Source of the DNA: Scilla litardierei
Lineage: Eukaryota; Streptophyta; Magnoliopsida; Asparagales; Asparagaceae
Reading direction: 5' to 3'
Length of the DNA: 64,000 nt
Assembly (NCBI GenBank): GCA_030789695.1
Contig: CM061130.1
Span: forward strand, 11,461,860 to 11,525,859
Shown here one piece after another: positions 1 through 11,139 of this stretch. The position numbers and the translations under genes were made by a program. Below the pieces are notes generated by a model, which was not told where the DNA came from, did not search any database, and worked only from the letters and a program-made list of their open reading frames with translations. The first letter of the stretch is position 1, and each line of letters starts with the position of its first letter.

Positions 1-104
1 TTGTCGTTTGTTTATTGCACAATAGTTAGGAATAACTCTCTTAATTATTTTAAGTACTATTCACCCCCTCTAGTACGTGTGGAGTAGCTTCATAGGGCAC
101 TACA
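1..104 (+). mobile_element. Right end of a Sirevirus-like LTR (partial)
   Basis: The first 104 bases resemble the last ~120 bases of the LTR at 39945-41667: a run reading TCTTAATTATTTTAAGTACT, then ATTCACCCCCTCTAGTACGTG, then a GTAGCT..CA..GGGC..TACA end. Both copies end in TACA. No primer binding site follows, so this is the right end of a 3' LTR or a solo LTR whose left part is outside the window. The CACCCCCTCTAG ending is common in plant Ty1/copia Sirevirus LTRs, which is general family knowledge. Confidence 0.6.
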
Positions 105-327
105 CTCTTCACTCGCTCGAGCCCAGCGGACGAGCCCTCACTCTCATCTCGTTCGCATTGACGAGCCCAAAACCCAGATGTCCTTTTTCGTTCCCCCTCG
201 CGAGCGATAGCGGCAGATGTGAAGTGTTTTCGAAACCCTAATGTAATCTGATGACGTGTGACCCATCTTGCGAGATTTTCTCGATGATTTCAGATACCGA
301 TCCTCACACGATAAGTCCCCTCCCCCT

Positions 328-337
328 CTATTTATAC
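328..337 (+). promoter_or_regulatory. Possible TATA box upstream of an unidentified transcription unit
   Basis: CTATTTATAC lies in a GC-richer leader-like stretch with several AACCCTA/CTAGGG words, as in plant 5' leaders. No convincing first exon follows. It could be the promoter of a decayed host gene or of a repeat. Confidence 0.25.
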
Positions 338-2097
338 GGGAGTTTTCTAGGGTTTTTCTTATGCAAAAATTATCTATCTTCCAAATTTTTTGATTTTTGC
401 TTCTGAGTTTTCAATCTTGCTTTTGGGGATTTGACATTGCCCCAAGGGTTCTGATTTGCTTTGGGATTTTTGGATTGCTCTTAGGGATTTTCCGGATTTG
501 ATATTGGGCTTTGGATTTCTTATTTTGCTCTCGTAAAACTCCGTTTCAGGTAGATACATATTCATATTAAGCTTTTAATTATTTTATTTTCGGTAATGGA
601 AGTGATGATTCATGCAAATTTAGGGAGGTTTACCCATCAGATGAATTTATTTTGGCACCTAGTTTAGATTCACGGCGTTATGGCCGTTGTCCGCTGTTTT
701 CATTTAGACCCTTGCGTCGATTCTTGTTGTGGTCGGTCGCCGGGGGAAGTCACAGCTTGGAGGTAGTCTACGTCTCTCATGCGTTAGGTTGATATTATTC
801 CTAGGTTACTTTTGTTGCTACCTTTGTTGATAATGATTTGTTTTACATATACAGTTTTTCTTATTCAATCATCATCTTGTTTTTCTTGTTGGCATACTCT
901 GCCTCAAGATTGCTGCTTGTTTTTCTTTCGTCCACATGCATGCATGATTATCTAGTTGCTTGGTCTGGTGTTCAGTTCCTTGATGCAAACTTGTTAGTGG
1001 TGATTGGATAGCTTGATGTTGCTGTATAGTGGTTCAGTCTACCAATGTATTTCAGGCTGTTGATTACTTATGGTCATGTTTGCATGCAATTTTATGCATT
1101 GTTTGTTACTGTTTAGTCGTGTGTATGCTTGCTATTTGAAATTCATTCCACTGGGAGTTTTGATGCTGTTAGCTTGCCGATCTGCTTGCTTGTTGCTTGC
1201 TGATTTGTGACCGTGTGCTTGCTGCTTGACTGATTTGGGCCCTGTGTGCTGCTGTTTTCGTTGACAAGATGATCAGTTGAGAACTGTACGCTCTTACTAT
1301 TATAATTTCGGCCCAAATTGATATTTTCCCCTTCTATGTACATCTTTAAGCCGAGCAACCCCTCTAGGTTGGTAGACCATAACCCATTAATGGTGTCAAA
1401 TCATGAATCTGATCCATTGAGTCTTTTTCCCATATGTTTTCAATGCTTTTCATCTTTTTCCTTGTTATACCTATAAATTGTGCTTTAAATTATTATCTCT
1501 TCTCTGAAATTGTTAACTTCAATTGTTAACTATTGTGTTCCTGCTTATGAGATTGGACATGCGAAAGATTGAAAGTTTGGTGTCTGGCTTATACTAAATT
1601 ACATGATTAGAGATTATGCAATGTGATTATACAATCATATTGGTACGCCTGATATATGCACAAGACCTGACAATCCTGAACATAGTTTGCATTACACTCT
1701 CTAATTATGTAATTTAGGGATTAAAGACATGAACATGATATTTGATACCCTAGAACTAGAACTACACTTGACATCACGGGTTTTGGGTAGCTTATAATTG
1801 AGAGGGTGCCGGAGCGATTGAAGCCATGTTTATGGCCCATATCTGAGAGAATGTCCTTTTATGGATCCTGAGTTCTCGGTACAGTTTGATCTTTATACTC
1901 GGCTCGGGGTAACAGCCTGCGGTCCAAGGTGGACTTCATGTTACACATCGTGCTCTTCTCTTATAAGTCCCATCACTAGTCTTTTGTTTAAGTTTAATTC
2001 TTACTGTCACTTAAATCATGTCAGGTCAGTAGTTTTTCCTATACAGTTCCTCTTGTGTCTTTTAGTTCCTGCAAAATAAATTAATTAACTGTTTAAT

Positions 2098-2214
2098 ATG
2101 GATGCAATCTACTTTATTAGTGGTGGTTCAATTCCATCAGGTGACACACAGCTTGAAAAGGAGGCTCCGCAGTATGAGGCGTCTGATTTTCATGTTGAGG
2201 ACGCTGATATCTGA
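2098..2214 (+). pseudogene. Possible short 3' exon of an unidentified gene
   Basis: An open frame of 38 codons ends in TGA at 2212-2214. Its C-terminal half is acidic and mixed in composition (ends with FHVEDADI) and looks more protein-like than the surrounding T-rich DNA. A CAG acceptor-like site precedes the last 24 codons at about 2141. I do not recognise the family. It could equally be chance. Confidence 0.2.
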
Positions 2215-2341
2215 ACCTTTGTGTTACAAGGAGAGTTTTATCTTTCTTTTAGTTATTTTCATTCAGTACTTATTTAGTTGAGTGATTATTTAGTTGAGTA
2301 CCATTCTAGGACTCTCCCCTCCATACATACTGCTGCTGCCT

Positions 2342-3463
2342 TCAACTTCTGTGCCTCAACATACGAGACACAGTAAAGAATCTCTCTGCACTATAAATCC
2401 ACGCATATGGATCCTCCTCGAATACTGGCATCTTCAACTTCCGTACTCTGCCATCCACCCCAAAATGCCCCTGATCTGCCCTACCTTTTGCATGTCTGGG
2501 CTGATGATAATGATGCCACCTCTCATGATGTGTCTCATGTCCCCACTGTGGCCCTCTCCCACGATATACATGGCCCCCTCGTGGACCTCCTCCTGGTCCT
2601 CCGTGGTCTACCCAATCACCACCACCACCATATGCCCATCCCCCTTCATCTTCATAGTAGCTGCCACCTCCTTCACCATGATTAAGACCATCCCCTTGCA
2701 CATGCCCTGGATAGCCGTTGCACGGCTGATATGGATCCTTGTTATTGGGACGCATCAATGGAGGCCGAAAAGCTGCGGATCGGTGCGCGTTGTGGTTAGA
2801 AAACCCCCGACGGCCCCTCAGGGTGCTCGACAGGGTCGGCTGACCTGTTGGAGGCCGGCAGGGTTCGGCCGACCTGGCCGGTGCCCAAATTGGGCGGGGC
2901 GGCTGCCTCTGCCCATATTTAGGGTCGGCTGCCCCCAGGCTGGCATTGTGGGTTTGACTGGCTACCCTTGCCCTTCCATTGACCTCCGACAAACTCCTCA
3001 TCCTTCCACGGCTCTTCCTCATCATCATTGTGGGTTCGGCTGGCTACCCTTGCCCTTCCATTGACCTCCGATAAACTCCTTATCCTTCCACAGCTCTTCC
3101 TCACCGTCTTTGAAATACTCGTCGGCGTCGGAAACCATGCCTTCATCAATATTTTCTAACTTTTCCGTTCACTTCTCTAAAGGTGGCACTTTTTTTTTGA
3201 AGAACTAGGGTTCGCACCGTCTTTTCCATTCTTTTCCATGAGGATCGATAGTTGGAAGATGATTTGTGAGAGGGCCTCATTTTGTTTGTCTTGCCTAGCC
3301 GTCAACCTCTCGTTGATCTGATCAAAGGTATCCATCAACTTCGAAATTGCCTCGCCGTTTTCCACTAGGGTTTTCTTCACGTCGTCAATCTCATCGTCAA
3401 TCTCGCCATTGAATTGCTCCTCAAAGATTAAAATTTGTCCTTGGATCTTGTCGACGCCGCCAT
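2342..3463 (-). pseudogene. Broken gag of a Ty3/gypsy element (5' part)
   Basis: Reading leftward, an ATG at 3463-3461 lies just behind a primer binding site. The N-terminal part includes an acidic heptad-like stretch (FNGEIDDEIDDVKKTLVENG) and ERLTARQDKQNEALSQI, as in plant Ty3/gypsy Gag leaders. A Gly-rich linker follows. Near 2420-2390 comes RKLKMPVFEEDPYAWIYSAE, the entry to the retrotransposon Gag domain (typically K/R-M-P-x-F-x-G-x-D-P-x-x-W). The frame is broken soon after the ATG and again by an 82 bp tandem duplication (about 2946-3110), since 82 is not a multiple of three. The Gag domain stops near 2342 and no pol follows, so the copy is truncated. The related chromodomain element at 6485-11532 has a similar Gag entry. 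Confidence 0.7.
2946..3110. repeat. 82 bp tandem duplication inside the broken gag
   Basis: Two adjacent copies start with TTGTGGGTT at 2946 and 3028 and share the run through CCTTCCATTGACCTCCGA. They differ at a few positions. The unit shifts the gag reading frame. Confidence 0.8.
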
Positions 3464-3475
3464 GGATCGTTATTC

Positions 3476-3488
3476 GCTCTGATACCAA
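3476..3488 (-). promoter_or_regulatory. Primer binding site (initiator tRNA-Met type), minus strand
   Basis: The minus strand reads TTGGTATCAGAGC, the classical plant LTR-retrotransposon primer binding site for initiator tRNA-Met. It sits two bases inside the LTR end at 3491 and just ahead of the gag ATG at 3463, which fixes the orientation of this fragment. Confidence 0.85.
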
Positions 3489-3490
3489 AA

Positions 3491-3800
3491 TGATAGGCCC
3501 CAAAAGAGATCTGAAATTTATTAGCATAAACTAAAAATAAAAAGGATAAATGATTACAATTGTAGGGGTAATCGCCCTTCCATGACGCCGATTAATAGGG
3601 GACGTCCGCACTCTCCCGTAGCCAAGTAAATATCTCTACTTATTTATCAAAACAATCAAATCATGCCTGAGCTAGGGCCTACTGCACCCTCCCCATATAA
3701 AATATAATTTCCCTCCGTTAGCAATTTACTAGTAAGCCCCTATAATAATTAAAATACTACAAAAAGGCCTATAATGTCCCTAATGGACCCAAACTCCTAA
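3491..3800 (-). mobile_element. 5' LTR of the truncated minus-strand Ty3/gypsy fragment
   Basis: On the minus strand the LTR ends in GGGGCCTATCA directly before the primer binding site. On the plus strand it therefore starts at TGATAGGCCCC (3491). The distal boundary is not defined because no second copy is present; 3800 is approximate. The TATCA ending matches the LTR at 11120-11532. Confidence 0.5.
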
Positions 3801-6031
3801 ATATGTGTACCTTATAAGTGACAGTTTTTCTATGAGGTAGGCTTTTGTTTGTCAGTGCCAAACTTATCCTGGGACTATTGTATATTGACAAATCTTCATC
3901 TCCTCTTCCTGATACTGGCCAGTGGCTCCTCTTAGCACTGAACGAGAAGCTTCCTCAAATGGTTGTTGATGCGTTAAAAGCTCACATTGTTGGGCTCATC
4001 ATTATTTAATGTTGTTTATGATGCTTGGTTTCTCTGTGCTCTTCAACTCTGTCAAAGCTCCCGACCTTGGACTTGCTGCGAGGTATATGTTCATTATGGC
4101 TTAGGCCGTCTCCTTCGGGCCATCACATTTGTTTCGACAATTTTTCCATCATCACATTTGTTCCTCATACAAGTTCAGACGCATCCTCCCCCCTGGGCTC
4201 AAAAATATTTCATGCCATATTCTTATAATCTGACGGGGATGTGATGAAAGAATTAAAGTTGATACGAGTGTGTTATACGGTACATTCTACTCTTCCTGTA
4301 CTGTTCGTGAGGTAGTTAGCACGGACCTGCATGAGGCCACCACTTGTCACACCCCATCTCTGGGTGTTGTGACCATTTTCCGTGCTATCGCAGGTATTGC
4401 TATTTACCATTGAAAATAGAGTAGAATAAAGCGAAATATACCAAATGTAAAATACCAAGTGTAAAACATGCCTGTATGAATGGTTTCAAATGTCTGTGTA
4501 CTACACAGTGAAGACTGAAGCTAATCTACTAAAGTCTCTTCATATACCTGTTCAACACCTAACAGAAACAAAGACATGCACCACTAGCTTAGAAGTAGAT
4601 TATATCTGATCCAAGCATACAGTTTATGCAAAGCAAAAAGATAGAAAGAAAAGTACAATGCATGTGAAAGTAAACTACTGAACTGAAATGTAACAGGTTA
4701 TGAGTGTAACAAACCACAAAAAAGGCATGCGTATAAGTTTGCAATTTATAACTGTATTGTAAATATTTATGTGTCATGTGTATGTAAAGTTGTACCAATC
4801 CTAAGTTGTGACTCATATTGGAGAGTATGATATACAACCCGAAGACCATCTTGTACCACAGAAAGCTAACCCGGACGAGTCCATCCGATATAACATGTCT
4901 CGGTTGTAAACGATCGGGCCGAAACAAAAACAAAAAAGGGACCCTCGATCCCGCCGAAGGTCACATGAAAGGAGATTCGTCTGGGTAACATGTTCATGAT
5001 AAGATCTTCCAGATTCGTGCCGAAAGTATGACTCCAATCGTTCATGCACTCTCTTTAATATTAGTTACACTCAAGACCCCATGAATCAAGTGTAATGTAA
5101 CTTATTATTTTGTGTGGTGTTAAGTGTAGTATTTAAGGAATGTACGTTTTATGTCATTGTTTTCATGCCATAAATTTGATGTGTCAGGGGTTGTATCATT
5201 CAATATCAAGATATGGTGATTCCTACTATAGCATGCACCGTTTGTATTGTTAATAAAACAAAGTTTCTCAAAAGTCCATGGTAGCATCATTGTAAATATG
5301 CGTAGTTAGGAGTACTATCTCAACATTCATGGATCTAACATTTCAAGAGTCATGTATTAGCTTCCTACAAGTCCGACATGAGAAAGAGAGTAATTATCAG
5401 TTCAATGTAATGTAACAGTTCAAGCACAGCCCCAACCTAAACTTCGCACATAATTGATGTCGGGTAAATGTAACTTGATCATTGCAGTTATAAAGTAATT
5501 CCATAATTTATTCAGGTAACTGTGTCATAACATGTAGTTGATCACAGGTTTATTATTCATGAGTATCAGTCGATTAACAACAGTCAATTAACAACAATCT
5601 GATGTAAATGAATATAACACATAAATCTGAAAATTATTTAAAAACTGATATAAATATTCAGTAAAAAGAAAAGAAAAGATATAAATCATATGTTCCAACT
5701 ATGAGGTGAAACACTTTCAGATTCAATCACATGATTTAAAATCAAAGTTGAAAAGGATTAAATCTGAAAAATTGTTTTTAGCACTTTCACACTTTCAGAT
5801 TCATGTTTTTAGCAACCCATCAACTTCTATAGGGTGGTGGGGCATGACATATTAGGTTGGCAGTGGGGCTAAACTTTGTCTAGTTTCTCTATGGCTGATC
5901 ACATTCTGATGTGCAAAGGTTTAGATGGTGAGTACCGAATTGTACCATATCCATAGCATCGATAATGAAATATGCTCTGTGTAGACAAATAACTTTCTAG
6001 TTTAACTCCCTTTTCATTTATCATTTTCTAG
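3801..6031. other. AT-rich DNA without recognisable genes
   Basis: I see no coding domain on either strand. TGTCACACCCCATCTCTGGG near 4346 resembles the start of some Ty3/gypsy LTRs, but I could not find a matching end. The part from about 5700 may be intron or flank of the thioredoxin exon that follows. Confidence 0.4.
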
Positions 6032-6120
6032 GTTGAGGCAAAGAAACAAACATTTTCTTCATTTGATGCTTTGCTCGAAAACAGTGATAAACCTGTGTTG
6101 GCTGACTTCTACGCTACTTG
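6032..6120 (+). pseudogene. Isolated exon of a chloroplast y-type thioredoxin gene
   Basis: The exon is bounded by an acceptor (TTTTCTAG, ending 6031) and a donor (GTAAGC at 6121) and is 89 nt long, ending in phase 2. It encodes VEAKKQTFSSFDALLENS, then DKPVLADFYATW, and breaks in the codon before the expected redox site WCGPC. In thioredoxins this is the strand and helix leading to the active site; the AKKQTFSSFD start is close to plant chloroplast Trx y. No exon with the CGPC active site is visible downstream: the intron runs into a retrotransposon at about 6485, and nothing recognisable follows its LTR at 11532. It is either a gene cut up by insertions, with exons outside the window, or a captured fragment. 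Confidence 0.75.
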
Positions 6121-6230
6121 GTAAGCAGTTATATTATTATTATTTTTGTTTATGTTAAAATTTGGATTCGGTAATTGTTGATTAGAGATGTTTTCTTTTG
6201 TGTATCTTTTCCAATTACGTTATATCGAGA

Positions 6231-6480
6231 CAGTCTAAAACTTATGTATTTGTCTACAATCATTTGTTAGATTACAAGCTTACAATGAAGTGAACACAGC
6301 TTGCAGCATCACTTTATTAGGTCTTAAATATGCTCATATATCTATTTTTTATGAAGATCATGATTTTATATTCCATTTATGTTGAAACAGTTTCAAAACT
6401 TGTGTATTTGTCAACAAGCGTATGCTAGCTTACAGACTTACAGTGAATTAAAGACAACTTGCACCATCATGTTAGTAGGC
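6231..6480 (+). repeat. Tandem duplication (~157 bp period) in the thioredoxin intron
   Basis: Two diverged copies share TGTATTTGTC..ACAA.., then TTACA..CTTACA.TGAA, then CTTGCA.CATCA. The first starts near 6231 and the second near 6388. The second copy ends at about 6485, where retrotransposon coding sequence begins. Confidence 0.65.
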
Positions 6481-6489
6481 ATCACGAGA

Positions 6490-7734
6490 ATTTTCCCCTT
6501 GGGGGCCCCGCCGACCTTCCAGGATGCCCGACAACCCTTCCCGAGCACTTTCGGGCCCCTGGGGGCCCCGTCCGAGGTCCGAGGAGCACAATTTACAGGT
6601 TTTCAGGCTTTTGGAGGACCCGGAGGAGGATTTCAGCAGCTTGGAGGGCACCACCAGTTCACAGGTGGCCCGTCGGCCCAACCCCCACCTTTCGGGGGAG
6701 TGACGGGGGATTGTAGAGCTTACCAGGACCCACCAGGAGGCCACCAGGCAGATTTCGGACACCCACAGGGTGACTGGCAGGGGCATGGAGCAGAGGGAGG
6801 ATTCCGCGATCGAGCCAAGGCTTATTTTCCCGACAGACGACAGGGGTACCAGCAGAGGGGAGGATTCCAGCAGCAGGGGAGAGGTGGATACACTGGAGAG
6901 ACGTCTGAGGAAGCTGGAGGTGCCCATCTTTGAGGGAGGAGACCCAGATGACTGGCTGTACCGGGTGGAGAGGTACTTAGAGGTGTCAGCGGTCCCAAGA
7001 GAGGAGTGGCTTAGGGCGATAGGTGTTTGTTTGGAGGGGGAGGCCTTAGGCTGGTTTCGTTGGACTGATCAGTAGCAGCCTTTTCAGACATGGGCGGAGT
7101 TTACGACGCTCTTGATGGAGCGATTTGGTGCATGGAAGTCTGGTGGGGTGTTCGAGAGACTTTACTCTCTGAAGCAGGAGGGGAGCGTATGGGATTATAT
7201 CAAGAAATTTGAGTCGCTCTGCTACCGAGTTCGGGGAGTATCTGAGGAGTCTTTGGAGGGCTGTTTTATGAAGGGGCTAAAGCCTACAGTGAGATCAGGA
7301 CTGAGGCAGTTCGAGCCAGTGGGTCTGCGCGGGATGATGACGTTGGCGAGGAAGGTGGAGGACCCTCAGGAGACTGAGCGAAGGGCCCGCGGGACGTGGG
7401 GAGGCACTACGTTCAGGAGTCAGGCAGCTGCTACAGTGCAGCACCTTCTTCAGGGACCACGACTGGTCAGGGAGCTACAGTCGTTGCTGGGGGCGGCAGA
7501 GACAAGAGGCAGGAGCCCCGAGCTGGGGGTCAGGTGCGGAGGATGACAGATGCTGAGATACGAGAGAAACGGGTGAAGGGACTGTGCTTTTGATGTGATG
7601 AGAAGTTCACCCCAGGACACCAATGCGCTGATTGGACTCTCCAGATACTGATAGCTGGCGATGAGGAGGGAGAGGACGAGGTTGTCATCCTAGAGGCAGG
7701 GGAGGATGAGGAGGAGTTAGAGCACCAGCACTTA
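6490..7734 (+). pseudogene. Gag of the chromodomain Ty3/gypsy element, broken
   Basis: A Gly/Gln/Pro-rich N-terminal part (6500-6900) leads to LRKLEVPIFEGGDPDDWLYR at about 6905-6970, the entry of the retrotransposon Gag domain. The Gag core continues through the W.EF..LL..RFG region (about 7090-7130) to about 7370. A TAG at 7073-7075 lies within this core. The frame changes between about 7390 and 7540. In the new frame a zinc-knuckle-like stretch, GLCF then CDEKFTPGHQC, is split by TGA at 7591-7593. The product would form the capsid-like shell and bind RNA. The N-terminal part reads best in a different frame from the core, so a further indel lies near 6750-6900. Confidence 0.85.
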
Positions 7735-7737
7735 GAC

Positions 7738-9234
7738 TTGGCGGAGGTGTCCCTCAATTCCGTGGTAGGGTTCACACCGAACCATACCATGAAATTGGTG
7801 GGACATGTGGGCAGTCAGGAGGTGATAGTGTTGGTTGACAGTGGGGCCACCGACAACTTCATTTCCAGCAGGTTGGTAGGGGTACATGGACTGCAGATTA
7901 GTGACACAGGACGGTATGGAGTGATGTTGGGCACAGGACAGGTGACACACAGCACAGGCGTCTGCCGCGGGGTGATCATGGCCATTCAGGGAGTGCAGAT
8001 TGTCACAGACTGTCTTCCCTTGGAGCTAGGGAGTACCGATATCATCCTGGAGATGAAGTGGTTGCAGACCCTCGGGGAGACCAAGACAAATTGGAAGATG
8101 CTGAGGATGGAGTACCAGGATGGGGGGAGGACGGTGGTATTACAAGGGGACCCCAGCCTCTGCCGTTCCTTGGTGTCGTATAAGGCCATGTCTCGGGCTA
8201 TCCACACAGCAGAAGGAGGGTTCTTGGTGGAGCTACAGGCTGTGACCGCTTCAGTGCAGAGCGAGGACCAGACACAGGTGATGGTACCGGAGGTTGAGCA
8301 GCTGCTGGCTCAGTATGAGGATGTTTTCCAGGAACCACAGGGACTGCCACCACACCGAGATCATGAGCACGCCATCGTCTTGCGGGAGGGCGTGTCTCTC
8401 ATTAGTGTGCGACCCTACAGGTACCCACATGTACAGAAGGATGAGATATAGAGGTTGGTGGAGGACATGCTACAGGCAGGTGTGATACAGCCAAGTACTA
8501 GCCACTTCTCCAGTCCAGTTTTATTGATAAAAAAGAAGGATGTCAGTTGGAGATTCTGCGTAGATTACAGGGCCCTGAATAAGGAGACGGTTGCAGATAA
8601 ATTTCCCATCTCCGTGATTGATGAGTTGATGGATGAACTCCACGGGGCAGCCTGCTTCTCCAAGATTGATCTGAAGTCAGGATACCATCAGATACGGATG
8701 AGGGCGGCCGACGTGCCCCAGACTTCTTTCAGGACTCATGAGGGGCACTATGAGTTCCTGGTCATGCCCTTCGGCCTGACGAATGCCCCGGCGACATTCC
8801 AGGCCCTGATGAATAGAGTGTTCCGACCTTACATACGGAGGTTTGTGCTGGCATTTTTTGACGACATCTTGGTGTACAGCCGCAACATAGAAGAGCATGT
8901 GGGGCATTTGCGAGCAGTTCTACATGAGTTGCAGGAGCAGCACCTATTTGCTATTAAGAAGAAGTGTTTATTTGGAAAGCTGCAGGTGGAGTACTTGGGA
9001 CACGTAGTGTCTGCGGAGGGGGTGGCAGCTGATAGGGCCAAGATTGCAGCCATGTTGGACTGGCCAGTACCTACCACTTTATGGGGGTTGCGGGGCTTCT
9101 TGGGCTTGACATGGTACTACAGGAAGTTTGTTCAGGGATACAGTATGATTGCTTGGCCACTTATCGAGCAACTCAAGAAGGACAGCTTCCACTAGGGCAA
9201 GGAGGCGACCAAGGCCTTCGAGGCCTTACAGCAG
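7738..9234 (+). pseudogene. Protease and reverse transcriptase of the chromodomain Ty3/gypsy element
   Basis: One frame runs through both domains. The retropepsin site DSGAT is at 7837-7851 within VLVDSGATDNFIS, followed by the downstream strand ending in LGSTDIILEMKWL. Reverse transcriptase begins near 8400 (VRPYRYPH) and shows FCVDYRALN, the K.P.PVIDEL block, [24 protein letters not shown] and the catalytic pair in FFDDILVYS, with the Asp-Asp codons at 8860-8865. Most families have Y-x-D-D here; this copy has F-F-D-D. TAG stops at 8449-8451 (start of RT) and 9193-9195 (before RNase H) interrupt the frame. The domain contents are close to full length, so loss of function is by point changes rather than deletion. 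Confidence 0.92.
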
Positions 9235-10683
9235 GTGATGACGACGGTGCCTGTCTTAGCACTTCCTGATTTCAGCAGACCATTTGTGATAGACACCGAC
9301 GCGTCAGGATATGGGTTGGGCACAGTGTTGATGCAGGACCAGAGGCCTATTGCTTTCTTCAGCCAGATTCTGTCAGCTCGAGCGAGACTGAAGTCAGTAT
9401 ATGAGCGGGAGCTGATGGCGATTGTCCTGTCCATTCAGAAGTGGCGGCCATACTTGTTGGGTAGGAAGTTCATAGTGAGGACCGACCAGCGGAGCTTGAA
9501 ATATTTATTGGAGCAGCGCATGGTCACCGAGGAGCATCAGAAGTGGATCTCCAAGTTGGTCCATTTCACATTCGAGATACAGTACCGGCCAGGCCTGGAG
9601 AACAAGGCGGTAGACGCTTTGTCCCGTCGTGAGGAGCATGCAGAGGTGGCGGCCATTTCAGCACCGGTCCTTCTGGACTGGGAGCCTTTGAGCAGGGAGA
9701 TTGAGGCTGATGAGGACAAGGCGAGGATACGTGAGGCACTGCAGCAGGGCTCTACGGACTTTCAGGGATACAGCATGGACGGACAGAGGCTCCTATACCA
9801 CGGCAGGCTGGTGATTTCCAGGGGCTCCGCCCATATTCCGATGCTTTTTCAGGAGTTCCACGGCAGTGCCATCGGTGAGCACTCCGGGATACAGCAGACT
9901 TACTGGAGGATGGCGAGAGAGCTATACTGGCCCGGGACGAAGAAAGACATTGCCCAGCGGATAGCAGAGTGTGATGTGTGCCAACGTCACAAGTATATGG
10001 CAATGGCACCAGCAGGACTCCTACAGCCGTTGGCCTTACCAGAGAGGGTCTGGGAGGAGATCAGCATGGATTTCATCGAGGGGTTGCCGCGATCAGAGGG
10101 ATACAGTTCCATTCTAGTGGTGGTCGATCGGCTCAGCAAATATGCTCATTTCATACCCCTTAGACACACTTACACTGCAGTTACAGTGTCAGCAGCTTTT
10201 ATGAAGGAGGTGGTTCGCTTGCAAGGGTTTCCCGCCTCCATAGCATCTGGTCACAACAAGGTATTCATTAGCAGTTTCTGGAAGGAGTTATTCAAGGTGC
10301 AGGGGACCAGGCTGCGAAGGAGCAGTGCCTATCACCCCCAGATGGATGGTCAGACAGAAGTGGTGAATAGGAGTGTGGAAACCTGCCTGAGATGTTTTGC
10401 GTCAGATGCGCCGAGGCAGTGGGCCAGATGGCTGGCATGGGCAGAATATTGGTACAACACCTCGTACCATTCGGCAGCATAGAGCACCCCCTTTCGGATC
10501 TTATACGGTCGTGACCCACCATAGTTGATCCACTACAGCCGAGGGGTCACTCCGGTTTCACAGGTAGAGGAGCATTTGACTTAGAGGGACAAATATCTTG
10601 AGGAGTTGAAGAAACACCTGTTGAGGTCTCAGCAGATTATGAAGACCAATGTTGATGCACACCGTAGAGATGAGTAGTTTGCA
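9235..10683 (+). pseudogene. RNase H and integrase of the chromodomain Ty3/gypsy element
   Basis: RNase H opens with FVIDTDASGYGLG and continues through YERELMAIV and TDQRSLKYLL. Integrase follows: a zinc-binding start (GEHSGIQQTYWR..., then CDVCQRHK), and a catalytic core with the first Asp in SMDFIEGLP (10069-10071) and the Glu in DGQTEVVNR (10357-10359). The second catalytic position reads Gly (10249-10251, in IASGHNKVF) where the family has Ser-Asp, so the active site is lost. In-frame TAG stops lie at 10480-10482, 10522-10524, 10582-10584 and 10675-10677, all after the core. There is no frameshift in this part. Confidence 0.92.
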
Positions 10684-11139
10684 GTGGGAGACCGGGTCTA
10701 CCTGAAGCTCCGACCTTACAGACAGAAGACCTTGGCCCGACGGAGCAATGAGAAGCTAGCAGCTCGCTACTATGGACCTTTCGAGGTGACAGCTCAGATC
10801 GGGAAGGTGGCTTATCGTCTGCAGTTGCCGGCTACTTTCACCATTCACCCGGTGTTTCACGTATCGCAGTTGAGGAGGGCCATCGGGAATCACACACTAT
10901 CACCAACCATGCCACCCACTCTGACAGATGACATGGAGGTGCTTCTGGATCCTCAGGAGTTGACAGGGATCCGGCAGGCCACAAACGGGACCCAGGAGGT
11001 GCGGATTCGTTGGCGGGGCCTTTCAGACCACGATGCTACATGGGAGTCCGCTACAGTGATCCGCAACCAATTTCCGGACTTCCACCTTGAGGACAAGGTG
11101 GCACTTTTGGGGGGAGTAATGATGCGGCTCGGCCAATAG
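10684..11139 (+). pseudogene. Integrase C-terminus with chromodomain-like region
   Basis: GDRVYLKLRPYRQ begins the GPY/F module (YGPFEVTAQIG at about 10774-10806), then FHVSQLRRA. The last ~60 residues include EVRIRWRGLSDHDATWE, the second half of a chromodomain, ending near LEDKVAL. Chromodomains of plant chromoviruses direct integration to heterochromatin; that role is family knowledge, not shown here. The stop at 11137-11139 lies about 20 bp inside the proposed LTR. Confidence 0.88.

Larger units (their letters stand above)
105..2290. other. Unassigned stretch, possibly a decayed host gene
   Basis: Long T-rich stretches look like plant introns. A leader-like part (105-360) and short open stretches near 1861-1990 and 2098-2214 are the only gene-like signals. 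I recognise no protein family and no transposon domain here. Confidence 0.3.

Noticed and set aside
4346..4365. TGTCACACCCC as the start of a Ty3/gypsy LTR
   Set aside because: No matching LTR end, primer binding site or second copy could be found in the window.
4589..5049. ORFs rich in Tyr, Phe and Cys
   Set aside because: Their composition is that of AT-rich non-coding DNA and there is no known motif.
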